Source of the DNA: Paramecium octaurelia
Lineage: Eukaryota > Ciliophora > Oligohymenophorea > Peniculida > Parameciidae
Assembly: GCA_905182995.1 (NCBI GenBank)
Contig: CAJJDP010000065.1
Coordinates: 278,146 to 342,145, forward strand
Direction: 5' to 3'
DNA length: 64,000 nucleotides
Numbering within the stretch: the stretch's first letter is position 1; every line of letters starts with the position of its first letter. The position numbers and the translations under genes are program-made. Below, one piece after another: positions 36,005-47,519 of the stretch. The notes beneath the pieces were generated by a model, which was given only the letters and a program-made list of their open reading frames with translations, was not told the DNA's origin and searched no databases.

Positions 36005-36430
36005 TCATTCCTTCAAAGCAAACTTTCTTAATGGGAAATTGTTGAGTCTCTTCCATTATCTCTATGTTTTTTAAGCTTTACATATAACTAAATAAATATA
36101 CCTCTTTCGCTTCTTGTGAGTCTTTATCTAATTGCTCGAGTTTTTTTGCCTCTGAGATCAACAGGGAGTTTGCCACTTGATTTGGTAGCTGTTTTGACTT
36201 AGTTTCTTCTTTATTCATTAATGACTGTCAAATATTTGGCAATTCTCTTTCTAACAAGCTTGATTATTCATATATTTAGTTACTCCAATTCTGCCAAGTT
36301 TTTAGGCATTACCTGCTGATACTTTCACTGTTCTCAATTAAATTAATTCACCCTTGAGCTTTTCTAAGTCCTTGAGGAGATCTTCAGGCTTTTATTCTCT
36401 GAGCTTTCTAACCTTGAACTTTTAGGACAT
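36005..36430 (-). CDS. RPL35: 60S ribosomal protein L35 (uL29)
   Basis: The protein begins MSQKFKVRKLREQKPEDLLK, the typical uL29 start, followed by LEKLKGELIQLRTVKVSAGN. The eukaryotic extension is present: IAKYLTVINEQRRNQV, PVDLRGKKTRAIRQRL and the closing FPLRKFALKE. uL29 sits at the polypeptide exit tunnel and contacts SRP. Two introns (36259-36283, 25 nt; 36076-36101, 26 nt) are needed for an uninterrupted match. Length is about 125 residues, as expected. Confidence 0.96.
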
Positions 36431-36874
36431 TATTTAAATAAAAGGATTTAATTTTTATCAAATATGAAGAATTATTTTCAATATGATGATCAATATCATG
36501 TATATTCATTACAAAAAACACAGCATTGATATCAAAATACAGCAATCCATGTTATTACCATGTCTATTCTACATTAAATCATAGGCATAGATGAAATTTT
36601 ATTACATTTTGTTTATGATAAGAAATTGAGCAAGAATTTTAGATTTTCAAATAAATTCTTCATTTCTATTGGAACTATGAAATGTGTTATCCATTAGAAA
36701 ACAAAGAATATAAGTATATGAGAAAAGTCTAAATAACTCCTACATTATATTTCTCTAAATGTGCTCAAATGAATTTATTTATGTGTTATTAGGAATATAT
36801 TGGAAAAATAAATTATGGAGAGCTGATAATAATCATAATAATTTATTTTACAAAAATAGTATAATTTTGTTAAA
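36431..36874. other. Divergent intergenic region, 444 bp
   Basis: Spacer between RPL35 (minus) and the MYND gene (plus), so it should hold two promoters. No coding frame or clear motif was recognised. Confidence 0.4.
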
Positions 36875-37442
36875 ATGACAGAATTCTTATAGCATCTGGG
36901 CACAGATTCATATAAAATAAACAATGAATAATAGAATGATAATAATTGTAAAGTATAGAAATTTCCTAATGGTGTTACTTACTTAATGAATTATTAAGAA
37001 GGATTCCAATTAGAGCTACAAAATAGTATACTAAAAAATATTTACTTGTATGGAAATCATGACAAGTAATTCAAACTTTATAAAGGTGATTTACCATTAG
37101 GAATAACATTTACTATGTGCAATGCAGTATATTAAATTTACATTACATTAGCATATAGTTGCTAAGTTTGGTGAACCCACAAGTAAATAAGGAGGTGGCC
37201 CAATAAATATAGGCATTAGCTACGATCATCTTGGCATTGAAATAACCTTTCAAACTAAAACTTGGGACTAGCCTAATGTAGCAATAGATTAAATTATTTT
37301 GTATGAGCCTGCAAAGTAAACAATCTGCGGAATTTGCAAAAAAAATGGAGATTTAAGATGTGGATAGTGTAAGTTAGTCTATTATTGTGGAGTTGATTGT
37401 CAAAAGACGCATTGGAAATAGCATAAAGGATTTTGTAAGTGA
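36875..37442 (+). CDS. MYND zinc-finger protein
   Basis: The C-terminal 40 residues form a MYND finger: CGICKKNGDLRCGQCKLVYY, then CGVDCQKTHWKQHKGFC, with all Cys/His ligands in place. MYND fingers bind proline-rich partners. The N-terminal about 120 residues are beta-rich (PNGVTYLMNYQEG, then GEPTSKQGGGPINIGISYDH) and not assigned to a family. One 25-nt intron (37127-37151) is required. The gene ends at TGA 37440-37442. Confidence 0.88.
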
Positions 37443-37671
37443 GATTAGTGCAAATTACAATTATGATTGTCTTCTATATATTTAATGTTAATTTAAGTCG
37501 AAAATATGTTTATATATTATTATGTGTAAAATTTGTATTTGGTAATTATGCTTTATTATTATTTATTATTAAAATTAGAGTTTTCTTATGTAATTTAGAA
37601 AATTCATTATCCTAAAGTTTTTATTAGAATTTAAGGAATTTAAATTAAATTGAATTAATTTATTAAATATA

Positions 37672-38952
37672 ATGCAAGAAAGCAATGAATAATTTGAGAA
37701 CTTAACAAAGGAGAACTTGATTGTGCAGTTGAGAGAAAAAGTATTATTTATGATTTAGTCTTAAGGTTAAGGAAAATAAAACAATAACAAAGAAACTAGA
37801 CAGATTATCAGAGAAATATGTTTAGACTTATAAGGAGTATAAGCTATTGGCAAAGGATAGAGAATCTCTATTTTAAGCTATTCATTTTGCTGTTAGTGAT
37901 TAATAATATTAATTCGAATAGAAACCTTTAGGTTAGAGTTAATTTAAATGTTAGGTCAATTTGATACCAATTCGATAATTGACTTGCTTAAATAAAAGGA
38001 TGAAGATAAGTCCAAGGCTCTTACAAATTTAATTAAGGAGACTAATAATGAGAAATTTTAACTTGAAGAAAAGTATAGATAAATGATCGAAAAATAGGGG
38101 TCTAATAGCGATCAAAAGACTTAATAAATAATTAAATAATTGAAATAATAAATTAATGATTTAGATAACAATAATACTAGATTGGCTAAAGAAATTATTG
38201 AGTTAAATGATATTTTATAAATAAAGAATGGGTAAATTCTGAAATTAAGTCAATTGGAAGATGATTGTGCTAACTTAAAGACTTAGTTGATGGTCTAAGA
38301 GCTACAGTAATAGTAACCGGATAGACAATATAAAATTAGTTCATCTGATAGTCTGAACGAATCTCTTAAAATGAAATAATAAGTAGATAAATTGTTGGAA
38401 GAAATTCAAAAATAAAGTTTGAAAATCAAATAATTGGAACTAGAGAATGCGAATTTCTAATAAGTTTAAAAGCCTAATGTTCGAGATAATTACAATAATC
38501 ATATTGGTTTTACAAAAACTCCAGATGATTATGATGAAGTTAACCCATTTGAATAAGAAATAGCGTTATAAAAATAAGATCTAAATTACAATTTTTTATC
38601 TAATCAAAAATAAACTTAAACTGATTTTATTTATTAAACAAAGGAAGAATTGTAAATTAACAATGCAAATTTTGAATACTTAAAAAATGTAGTCTATAAA
38701 TACTTTTTATATTAAGAGACTAGGAACTATAAGGAAGCTTCAATCTTGATGAATGCTATTATGACTATATTGAAAATGTCGAATGATGAGAGAAGAAGGA
38801 TAGAGTCAGCAAGGGAAAGAGGGTTTTTGAAGAGTGCTAAAAATTTGATAAGTGATGGTTTCTTTTGTTTGAAGTAACCATAATTAAATGATATGAATTT
38901 TGAACGACCTAATAGTAGAATTGAACTAATGAATAAGCATATGTTAAATTGA
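37672..38952 (+). CDS. GRIP-domain golgin-like coiled-coil protein
   Basis: Most of the protein is a long Gln/Glu/Lys-rich coiled coil. The C-terminal portion carries a GRIP domain: NFEYLKNVVYKYFLYQE, with the conserved Tyr-Leu-Lys-Asn, followed by ASILMNAIMTILKMSNDE. GRIP domains bind Arl1 GTPase at the trans-Golgi, so a tethering role at Golgi membranes is likely. Two introns (37741-37765 and 37932-37954) restore the frame in the N-terminal part. About 60 residues follow the GRIP domain, which is more than usual. The next coiled-coil gene starts only 20 bp after the stop. Confidence 0.85.
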
Positions 38953-38972
38953 TTTTATTATTTTATAATTTT

Positions 38973-39925
38973 ATGGCTTCTTAAAAATTTATGGAGTTCT
39001 TATCAAACAATGACAAATTAAGAATGAATGATATGAAATTGATTGAGCAAGAATAGTATTATATCAGCTAATTAAAGGATCAAAGGGAAAAAGTAATTAT
39101 ACACTATTATAAATCATAGATGGAATTATTAAAAATTGAATTTATGAAGAAAGATCATGTCATCTTAGAGTTGTAAGGACACTTGGAATAATTATAAGAT
39201 GAATGTGAATAGCTAAGAGAAATTTATTAAGAACATGTTCAAAATTAAGAAAATGAATTCTATAGATTGAATAAATTATAAGTGGAAAAAGATAATTTAA
39301 TTAAAGATAATTAAGAATTAAAGGATGTAATTTAACATTTACGAAATGAAAATGAAACTTTAAATGTATTCAAAATGAAATTATTTCATAGTCGTTATAA
39401 TTTAAAAATGACGATTAATAAAGATAGTTATAAGAATAATTGGTTCTGCTGGCAGAAGAAAATTCAAGATTAAAGTCAGAAATAGCAAAGTTGGACGAAC
39501 TATTGTTTACATATGAACCTCTAAAGTAAGAAAATGAAAAGCTTAATGAAAAACTAAGACAATATAAGCATGAGAAACACAAATTGTCATAGGAATTAAA
39601 ATAAGGAAAACAAGAAATCAACAAATAAATAGAAGAGTTTAAATCTGGTTATGTTAAAGACTTAAAAAATGAAAATTAGAGATTACAAGAATATAAAGAT
39701 TAATATCAATCATTAAAAATACAAATACAAGATTTAGAATAGAAGTATGTTGAAGCGATTGATGAAAACAACAATTTGAAACTAGAAATTAAGTCTCTTT
39801 ATGAAAAGGAGGAAAGTGAAATTAAAATTAAATCAGAAATTGATAGAGTAAAATTATTTTATTAAATTAAAGGTTAGATAAGACCTTATGTCAGTAAGAT
39901 ACTAAGAGACTCTAAAATTAAATGA
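38973..39925 (+). CDS. Coiled-coil protein of unknown function
   Basis: A continuous coiled coil of about 300 residues with heptad-like leucines (LVLLAEENSRLKSEIAKLDE, then LKNENQRLQEYKDQY). The frame requires a 26-nt intron near 39,365-39,390; a second, 27-nt, in-frame GT..AG segment near 39,092 is probably an intron as well. No other domain is visible. It begins 20 bp after the GRIP golgin stop, on the same strand, so its promoter must be very short or lie inside that gene. Confidence 0.7.
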
Positions 39926-40620
39926 ATTATTTAATGGAATGATTAGTTTGAGCAGTTTAGCAAACTCTAGAGATCATTTTAATTGAATATCATTTTTGCA
40001 TTTCTAGTTATCTATGAATTAATTATTTTAAAATATTTTATAAAATGGATTAATTATCCTATTATTATGATGACTTTAGTATAAAACATTTAAGATTTCT
40101 AAATAAACCATAAAATTCATATTATTTGAAGGGTAAAGTAAAAATTCAACATTGTAATTAATCAACGAATGTATAATTTTAATTAAACTATTAACGTTCA
40201 ACTAAATATTAAAATAAAAAAAAATATTTAATCTCTTCAGATTTTAATAGCTAATTAATATTTTTGAAACAAATTTTAATTTTTTAAACAACTCAATAAG
40301 TTTACTAAATTTGTTATTTTTTATGGCCGAGTTAAATTAAACTATATAAAAGAAATTGGCTTATAAACAACTTTTTAAATAAATCTGTGTAATTATTAAA
40401 GATATTATTTAAATCTAAGGATAATTAAATGAGGATTGATCGATAAGTAAATTTAAAAGCGCTTAGAATAATTCTGCTAATAAAAAATATTAAATCGATG
40501 ATTAAGTATGGTTGTATTTATTAAATGCTTGAAAAAATCCTGATTATATCTAATAGATTAAAGTGGTTTGATCTTATAGATAAAAGATAAATCGTAAATA
40601 ATAATATTAATTTAAATAGA
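39926..40620. other. Intergenic stretch, about 0.7 kb
   Basis: AT-rich spacer before the ALY/REF gene. One plus-strand frame is open from about 40,045 into the ALY/REF start codon, but its composition is that of background DNA. No RNA gene or repeat was recognised. Confidence 0.4.
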
Positions 40621-41068
40621 ATGAGTTAAAAAGAGGACATTATAGAAATAAACTTGGAAGAGAAAATTCAATAGTAAAAAAGAAATAAGCAGAATGTTAG
40701 AAAGGGATACTAAGAAAAGAGATAGAAATTATAAGCGTTTTTTGGCGATAGACAGAGAAATGACAATCGCAATCCTGGGACATTTGTTGACATTACAAAC
40801 TTGCATTATAGTGTTACAAATGATGAATTGAAAGAGTTGGCTTAACAATTTGGGAAGGTGAAGAAGGCTTAAGTAGAGTGGGACAAAATGGGGAGATCTC
40901 TTGTATATAGTTAAATATAATAGAAAGGAATAAGGGTATATCGAGTTTTTTTATGCATCTGATGCAAAAAAGGCAATTGAGAGTTTAAACAACACAACGA
41001 TTGAGAGTTTACCAATGAAAGCGTAACTAAGAGATTCAACTACGAGAAGAGGCATGTTCAAGCGATGA
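40621..41068 (+). CDS. ALY/REF (THO4-like) mRNA export adaptor
   Basis: A small RRM protein of about 140 residues. The N-terminal helix-like motif (QKEDIIEINLEEKIQ) resembles the REF-N peptide that binds the UAP56 helicase, and an Arg/Lys/Gln-rich linker follows. The RRM has VDITNLHYSVTNDELKELA, the RNP-like YIEFFYASDAKKAIE, and a closing PMKAQLRD, close to the ALYREF pattern. The C-terminus (RRGMFKR) is basic, as in other members. One 25-nt intron (40910-40934) lies inside the RRM. It should couple splicing to nuclear export; a SAC3-type export factor gene lies about 0.5 kb away. Confidence 0.85.
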
Positions 41069-41098
41069 TGAATATTAATGTACGAACAAGGTGTTTAA

Positions 41099-41490
41099 TC
41101 AATCAAACAAGCCTCCCATATCAACATCTTCTTCTGGTTCTTCAGCTTTCTTAACTTCTTTAGCTGGCTCAGGAGCCTTAGTTTATTAAGCGGCAGGAGC
41201 TGATGTTTATGCAGCAGATTATGCGGCAGGTGCATTGCCTGTATTTCCATGCAATAAATCTCCGACTTTCTTTCCTTTGAGTGCCTTTTCAAATACTTTA
41301 GTCCAGATTGGTTCAACTCTTAGATTAGCAGCTTTGATGACTGATGCTAATTTAGAAGCAACAATCTGAGTTTTATTTACTAATATACTTCTTAATTGTC
41401 TTCATATAAGATGAGGGCAGCATAGGTACAAGCTGCTTCTGATGTAGCCTAATCTGCGATTGGTCGAGTGTCTTTTTATGCTCTAGCCAT
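41099..41490 (-). CDS. RPLP1: 60S acidic ribosomal protein P1
   Basis: The N-terminal helical domain (SEAACTYAALILYEDNQE, then IVASKLASVIKAANLRVEPI) is followed by a Gln/Ala/Pro-rich hinge and the acidic stalk tail ending EEPEEDVDMGGLFD. The MGGLFD end is the conserved P-stalk signature that contacts elongation factors. One 23-nt intron (41366-41388) is required. Length is about 122 residues. The hinge is coded largely with TAA/TAG glutamines. It converges with ALY/REF, with 30 bp between stops. Confidence 0.95.
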
Positions 41491-41539
41491 TTAAAAAAAT
41501 AATTAAAAGATTTAATATTTAATGCTCATCTCATTCTTG

Positions 41540-42395
41540 TCATAATTCTTCACTAATAAATTACATACAGGCTTTAAGGTCTCCATCCCATGCAATGTCG
41601 GCTAAATATTGAGTCGATCCTTCTCCAATCAATCTACATCGAATAAGAAATTACAATACCCTTTCTTTTATTCTTTGATGAATCTCTTTCTTATTTGGGG
41701 CAAAAAGGGTTGAATCATTTTGGACATCTTATTACTAGCATAATAGAAGCATCTAAAAACTTTGTAATAGTTTTTGGTTGACAAATATGAGCACATGCTA
41801 TTTACTTGATTTAAATAGCATACTTCAAAGCAAAATAAATGAGATCATTTTCAGCATCAATTGATTAGGTATTGAAAATATTAATAAGTTAATCCTTATT
41901 GTCTTTGAGTGCATGATATAAAATGATGTAGCATAAGAATTCTGATTTCCTTTTGGCCTTAATTGGCATTAAATACAATTCTAGCAATTTCATTTAGCAT
42001 TATTCAAAGGTGTACAGATCCAGATTTTCAATACTAGCCAAAGCATTGGCTTCATATGTTTTTATCGTGAATTCATTTTCAATATTTTAAACATTGATAT
42101 CCTATCTAATTGATCGTAATTAATCATTAAAATATTGGTAGTCAATTTCACCTGATTTATATTGCTTTTTGAATAACTTCAAGGCTTCTTGGAGGATATT
42201 TAGAGGTCGTATTTTTTCATAGTCGATTTATTATGTCAATCTCAAATATGACTTATGGAGAGACTGATTGCTTGGTTCTTGAGTATCCTTTTTGGGATAT
42301 AAGGCATTATATAGATCACATAATTCAGCATCCTCTTAAGCTTGCTTTCGAATTCGTTGTAGTTGATATTTAGAAATTTTATATTAATTAGTCAT
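41540..42395 (-). CDS. SAC3/GANP/THP3-family protein (LENG8-like)
   Basis: The SAC3/GANP domain is recognised from KSYLRLTQQIDYEKIRPLNI, then YFNDQLRSIRQDINVQNIEN, FTIKTYEANALASIENLD and EFLCYIILYHALKD. The SIRQD..VQ..EFT block is typical of the THP3/LENG8 branch, which works in transcription-coupled mRNA processing and export. Two 26-nt introns (about 41,810 and 41,645) keep the last part in frame. The N-terminus is short for the family. The start ATG (42395-42393) overlaps the TGA of the upstream phosphatase (ATGA), so a different start or a missed exon is possible. Confidence 0.82.
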
Positions 42396-43343
42396 ATAAA
42401 ATAATTTTTATCAGCACCAAGCATCATGCTTTTAGTTCCTAAATCTTTCTTCATGTTTTCAGGACTCTCACTAAAAATATTAAAATAACGATTGTCCTAT
42501 TCATCAATCTCAAGAATCGAAGCCAGATTCCCATTCCTATATAAGTAATTAGGAGCACTCCAAACAGTAATACATCTGTCTTCAAATTTCAAATTGAATC
42601 CTTCATTGCACAATTAATGAGCTCTGATCAGATGTGTCATGTTGTTGAAATGTAGAAATTCCTTAAGAACTTAGCCTCCAAAAACAAAGCCTGCTCCTCT
42701 TGGAGATATTTTAAATCCTGGAGTATCTTCATCATCAGGGTCAGACCACATAATATCTGTAAATGCTCCCTCATGAGGAATCTCTTAGAATCTATTCAGA
42801 TGCTCTATTTCATCTACACTCTCTATGCATGGGGACAGTCCTCCATGCACACACAATAGATTTGTACCAACAATACAAGCAATAGGAATATAATCAAACA
42901 TATCTGTAAAATATTCCCATGCCTGAGTATTCCCGTATTTCTATTGACATTCCATGTAAAATCCATAATTTTGAGTAATCCCTCTAGTTTCATGATTTCC
43001 TCTAATCAATGTAACTCTATTTGGGAATTTTACTTTAAGGAGGGAAAGCAATGTAATGACCTCTACGCTATGAGCACCTCTATCAACATAATCTCCTAAA
43101 AACAAATAATTGGTGAAGGGAGGCTTTCCTCCCACTTTAAACAGCTCTTAAACATCGTATAATTGACTAATTAGACATTTTCAAATACCCATGAACATCT
43201 CCAACTATTGTGACTGGAGTCGGGATCTTTTTTACATTTGGTTCTTTAGAAAAAATCTCTTTCAAGGTTAAACAAATAAACTTAATGGCATTTTCGTTAA
43301 GCAACTCTCCTTAATACGCCTATTCAAGAAATTTATCAATCAT
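42392..43343 (-). CDS. PP2A-type (PPP family) serine/threonine phosphatase catalytic subunit
   Basis: All PPP metal and catalytic motifs are intact: GDVHG (completed by splicing a 22-nt intron, 43167-43188), [39 protein letters not shown] and [11 protein letters not shown]. Length is about 309 residues. The N-terminus (IDKFLEQAYQ) and C-terminus (ADKNYFI) are of the PP2A/PP4/PP6 group, where the usual end is DYFL. The terminal Leu that is carboxymethylated in PP2A is replaced by Ile. The ATG overlaps the stop of the upstream coiled-coil gene by a few bases, and its own stop overlaps the next ATG. Confidence 0.93.
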
Positions 43344-46300
43344 TTTATAATTATATAGAATTATTATTTAACTATTTTACAACCTTTGCTGCGTTTCTAA
43401 GTATATCATAGTTCTCAAATGGATTCGTATATAGAGAATGGTTTCTAAGTATAATAAATTAAATGCATATACCTCTTCTTGTATGAACTTCGACTTATTG
43501 TAGAATATTATTCATCCGATTATAGATAGGGCAGTCTTTTCTAAATAGTCTAAGGAATAGAAGGTATGGTGACTTAAACACTTTTAATAATTCTCTCCGT
43601 ATTTTGTTGTTTGGGTTTAGTAAATAGATTGCAAGTGGATTTATAATTCTCCAATTCAACCTCTAAATATTGGATGAGAGTATAGCACTTTGCAAGTTAT
43701 TCTTTCTTTTATTCTAATTATTTTCTCAAGTCTTAGACTTCAACATTTGCATTCTATAACTATGAAAGTTAAGCCATGTTCTCCTAATGGTATTACTTCT
43801 ATGTCAATAGTTCATCTTTCTTTGCAATTTATTAATTCAGACATCTAATAATCTTTTCTTATTAAAAGACCTTCTATTTCAAATCATCCATTTAATCAGA
43901 TTTAGTGGGTGTTAAAGGTTTTGGCTTATCCTTAATTTCTTTTCTTACCACAATAGAATTTGAATGTAATTTAATCTTGGTGTTTTATTCCCTCTCTTTA
44001 GAAGCATTAACTGATTGACTCATCATTTCGTTTTACTTATTTAATGACTTAATTTATTCTTACAACTATAGAAGCTCATCTTTCAGCTGCAAATTTTAGT
44101 ATTTTTATTACATTGCTTAATCACTCAAGTTTGCTATCAAATCTTATAAATGCTCAATTTCTTTTCCTTTCTATTCCAGTTCTACTTTAGTCTCATTCAA
44201 TTTTTGAACCTCCATTTGTAAAGTCTATACTTATTCATATAACTATTCACATTTTTCGTAGATGTCTTCATCTAAATTACAAAAGCAGCTAACATCCTGA
44301 TATATTTTTTATATAGGTTGGTTTTTCTAAAAATATTCAATTATTAAAGTCATCCTTAGGTTCTCTTACTCTATGTCAACCAACCTATTCTATAATTTGC
44401 CATACTCCTTTTATAATAATATGTATTCTTAACTTTCCTTAATTTGATCTTTATTTATTAACAATCCTTATTACTCATTCTCTAATTAGAATTATAAAGT
44501 AGCATAAGGTGTTACTTTAAGAGACCATTCTGTTTGAATATGAGTGCTTCTACTTGCCTTTGTATTTATAGTATCTGCTATAGTTTCAGGTGTTTGATTT
44601 ATATGATTATGTTCATTCAAGTTTGTATCTAATTTCAATTTATATTTTTTTGAATGCTGTTTCTTTTGTGAAAGTCTTTTAGCTTATATGATTTAATTCA
44701 ATTTTAATTTTCTAGCTTTCGAATAAGAATAATCATTATATTATTGCTACAAGATTAACTCCTAATTAAAGTCTCCTTTTTTGGTAAAATTGGACGCTTC
44801 CTCGTATTCTTATTGTGCCTACTAATCTATATAATCCTTTAAAGTTATTTCGTTCTGATCCAATTTTGGCAACAAAGGGGTAGAATTCTGTTAATTATTT
44901 TAATTTAATTCTTCAGGTTTATTTTCATCTATTTGCTAGTTCTATTCAGTCCCTACTTCGTTATCATTTATAACTTCTTATTGTTCCACATTTTATACCT
45001 AATTTTCATCAATTTATTATTATTAATTATTCTCTTCTATGATTGCTAAACTTTCAATTGCATTGTTAATATTTTTACTACTTTAATCTATAGCACTCTT
45101 ATTTGATTGTGCATCATTTATTTATTCTGAATTCATTGATTATGCTTACACTTAATTTTTGATCTAATTTTCTTCAGCATCATCTTCTTTAACTCCCATC
45201 AATAGAGGAACTGATTGAGGAACAAAGAAGTTATGAGTTTTTCTTCTTTTTTATTAAACTACTTTTTATTCTACTATTATTTCAGGGACTGGATCTGGAT
45301 TCTCAGATTATTCTGGAGTATTTGATATATCCTAACTATTTTCAGACAATTAGTCATCTGATTTTTCTTCTGTTTTTGTTGTCACTATTACTAAATCATC
45401 TGTCTATGTGTATTTATCTTCTTTAATGATGTGATCTGATATTTAAGTCTTAATTTATTCTACCTTATCACTCTGTTATTCATTTGGCCTATTGTTCTCG
45501 CTTAACTATTATATCAGATCTGATTATTCTAATATACTTGGAAAGACTTAAAGATCTTCTAATTTATGAATTGAGTAAGACACTTACTTTTAATTAAACT
45601 TTTTTTATGAATCTTACGATCCTTAAATACTGTTTTTTAATAAATTCAATTATAATTCTGAAATCCTTTTTTCTAATGATGCAATCAGTTTTTCTTAAGA
45701 TGAATTTACTTAACATTATTTATTCAGTTTATTTTTTAAATCTAAATTTTAAGTTTCATACATATTCTAAATCTCATTAAATTCTAACTTTTATTCTTGA
45801 CTAGATCTGATTAAAACTAGTAAATATTCTAAAGAGAATTATAGCATTTATTAGTACTATTGAGTCTTTATTTCTAATCCCAAAAATGTTGCTGCATTTG
45901 TATAAATTTCTTTAATTAATTGATGATAGTTTTGAATAGTTAATTAGTTCTCCTGATTTTACATCTTTAATTCAGAAATCTCTTACAATAATTCAATTTA
46001 ACGTTACTACTCTTTTTTTGATCTTGAATCTCCATCCTTATATTACTAAAGTAACTTATTATATTCATATTATTAAGTATTAATTTTTTATTCTTAGTTT
46101 ATTTATAGCTCTTTAAGTATTTCAACTTATTTTATTAATTGGCCAGTAATTTTCTCATTTTCATCCTTATGTGTTTAAATGTAAGACTCTTTTAATTTAT
46201 AATCTTCCAACAATTTATCAAAATTCTCTTTCAATCTTTCATAATCTTTCTCCTTTGAATTTTATAATTAGTTTAATTAATCAATTTGTTCTTAAACATT

Positions 46301-47133
46301 CCTTTTATATATATCGAAGTCATTTTAAATACATTTACACTTAATTTCCCAAGACTGAACACTCTCCTTAATAGTCTATTCTAATTCATTAGTTTTTTCA
46401 CTCAATTTATTTTACCAATAGACTTTCTAGTCTGTTAACTTGGTATCATAATGAATTGATTATTTTTTTAATAAATCCTCCTTTAAATGTATTGTTTTGA
46501 TTAAACTTGCTCTCCCTGTTTCTAATTCAACAATTTTTACATTGAGTTATTTAATTGAATTCTCCAAATTAAATATTTATTAGTAGAAGTCGTCTTCAAG
46601 TTTAGAGAATTATGCTTTTACAGCTCCAAGAGTTGCTTCTAACTCTTTTCTCTCTTCTTTTGCTTCTTACTTCATCTTATCATAAATTTCCTTATTGTCT
46701 TTTTAAAGTTATTAGACTAATTGTCTCTAAATTGATAGTTCAGATTCCAATTACAAAATCCTTTGATCTTAGGCAGAGATTGTCTCTTTATAGTATGTGA
46801 TGTCTTATTTAATATTATAAATTTGAGTACCTTCATTTAGTAATTCACTGATGGTTATTAAATCTGCCAACTTTTTCAAGAGTTCTCTACTTTCACCCTT
46901 AACATTGATGTCCATGACTAACTATGAATATTCCTGACATCTTTTGAATGATATTTTGTATACCTTTAATCTATATAATATTTCATTGCTAACAGCTATT
47001 CCTTAAGTGAAGAACATTCTTCTGATGATATGTGGAATATCTTCTATAAATGCTAAATGTTGTCCCTTAACTTTTATTGGAAATGTGTACTAATTTCTTT
47101 AATTTTTTCATTTTATAGTAGTTAATCAGCCAT
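43336..47133 (-). CDS. Long coiled-coil protein (about 1,240 aa)
   Basis: Nearly the whole protein is coiled coil: dense heptads of Leu, Glu, Gln and Lys from the N-terminus (LLQNEKIKEIS) through 45.6 kb. A Glu/Asn/Gln-rich disordered middle follows, containing KTHNFFVPQSVPLL near 45.2 kb, and then a second coiled-coil half. Introns are seen near 46,965 (23 nt) and 43,460 (28 nt). The C-terminus is a short basic segment with NPFENYDILRNAAKVV. No motor or enzyme domain is present. It may be a structural or tethering protein of the cortex or basal body, but that is a guess. Its TGA (43336-43338) overlaps the first codons of the phosphatase gene. Confidence 0.75.
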
Positions 47134-47519
47134 CGTAATTATTAATTATAAGAGTGTCTTATATTAATTTTTGAGATAAAATCTATGAAAGAGTTCATTC
47201 TCTGGATATTAGCATTAATGCTTGAAATTAAATAATCTCAAACAAAAAAGTCATAGAAAGAAGGTCAGAAATTATAGACATTTTATTATAGCTACGGTTA
47301 TAATATCAATTTAAATTCTTCAAATCCCTAGATGCTCTAACACTCAAAATGATAATGTTCTCTGAATACTATTCGGTTTAAAATGTTATAGGGACTCTAC
47401 TGATTTCCGAGATTTTATTGTTGTATACTAATATAATCATGTATGTAGATCCGATTTGAATATTATGTATTATTAAGATATTGCTTAAAAATATATTTTT
47501 ATAAAGAAAATCGATTATC
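47134..47519. other. 386 bp between two minus-strand genes
   Basis: AT-rich spacer expected to hold the 3' end of the kinase gene and the promoter of the coiled-coil gene. No coding frame or motif recognised. Confidence 0.4.

Noticed and set aside
40045-40620. Plus-strand frame open for about 190 codons leading into the ALY/REF start
   Set aside because: With TGA as the only stop, long chance frames are common in AT-rich DNA. The stretch lacks Gly and acidic codons typical of genes here, and ALY/REF has a good start at 40621.
41095-41316. Minus-strand frame rich in Leu and Lys
   Set aside because: Out-of-frame reading of RPLP1, whose true frame gives the acidic hinge and the MGGLFD end.
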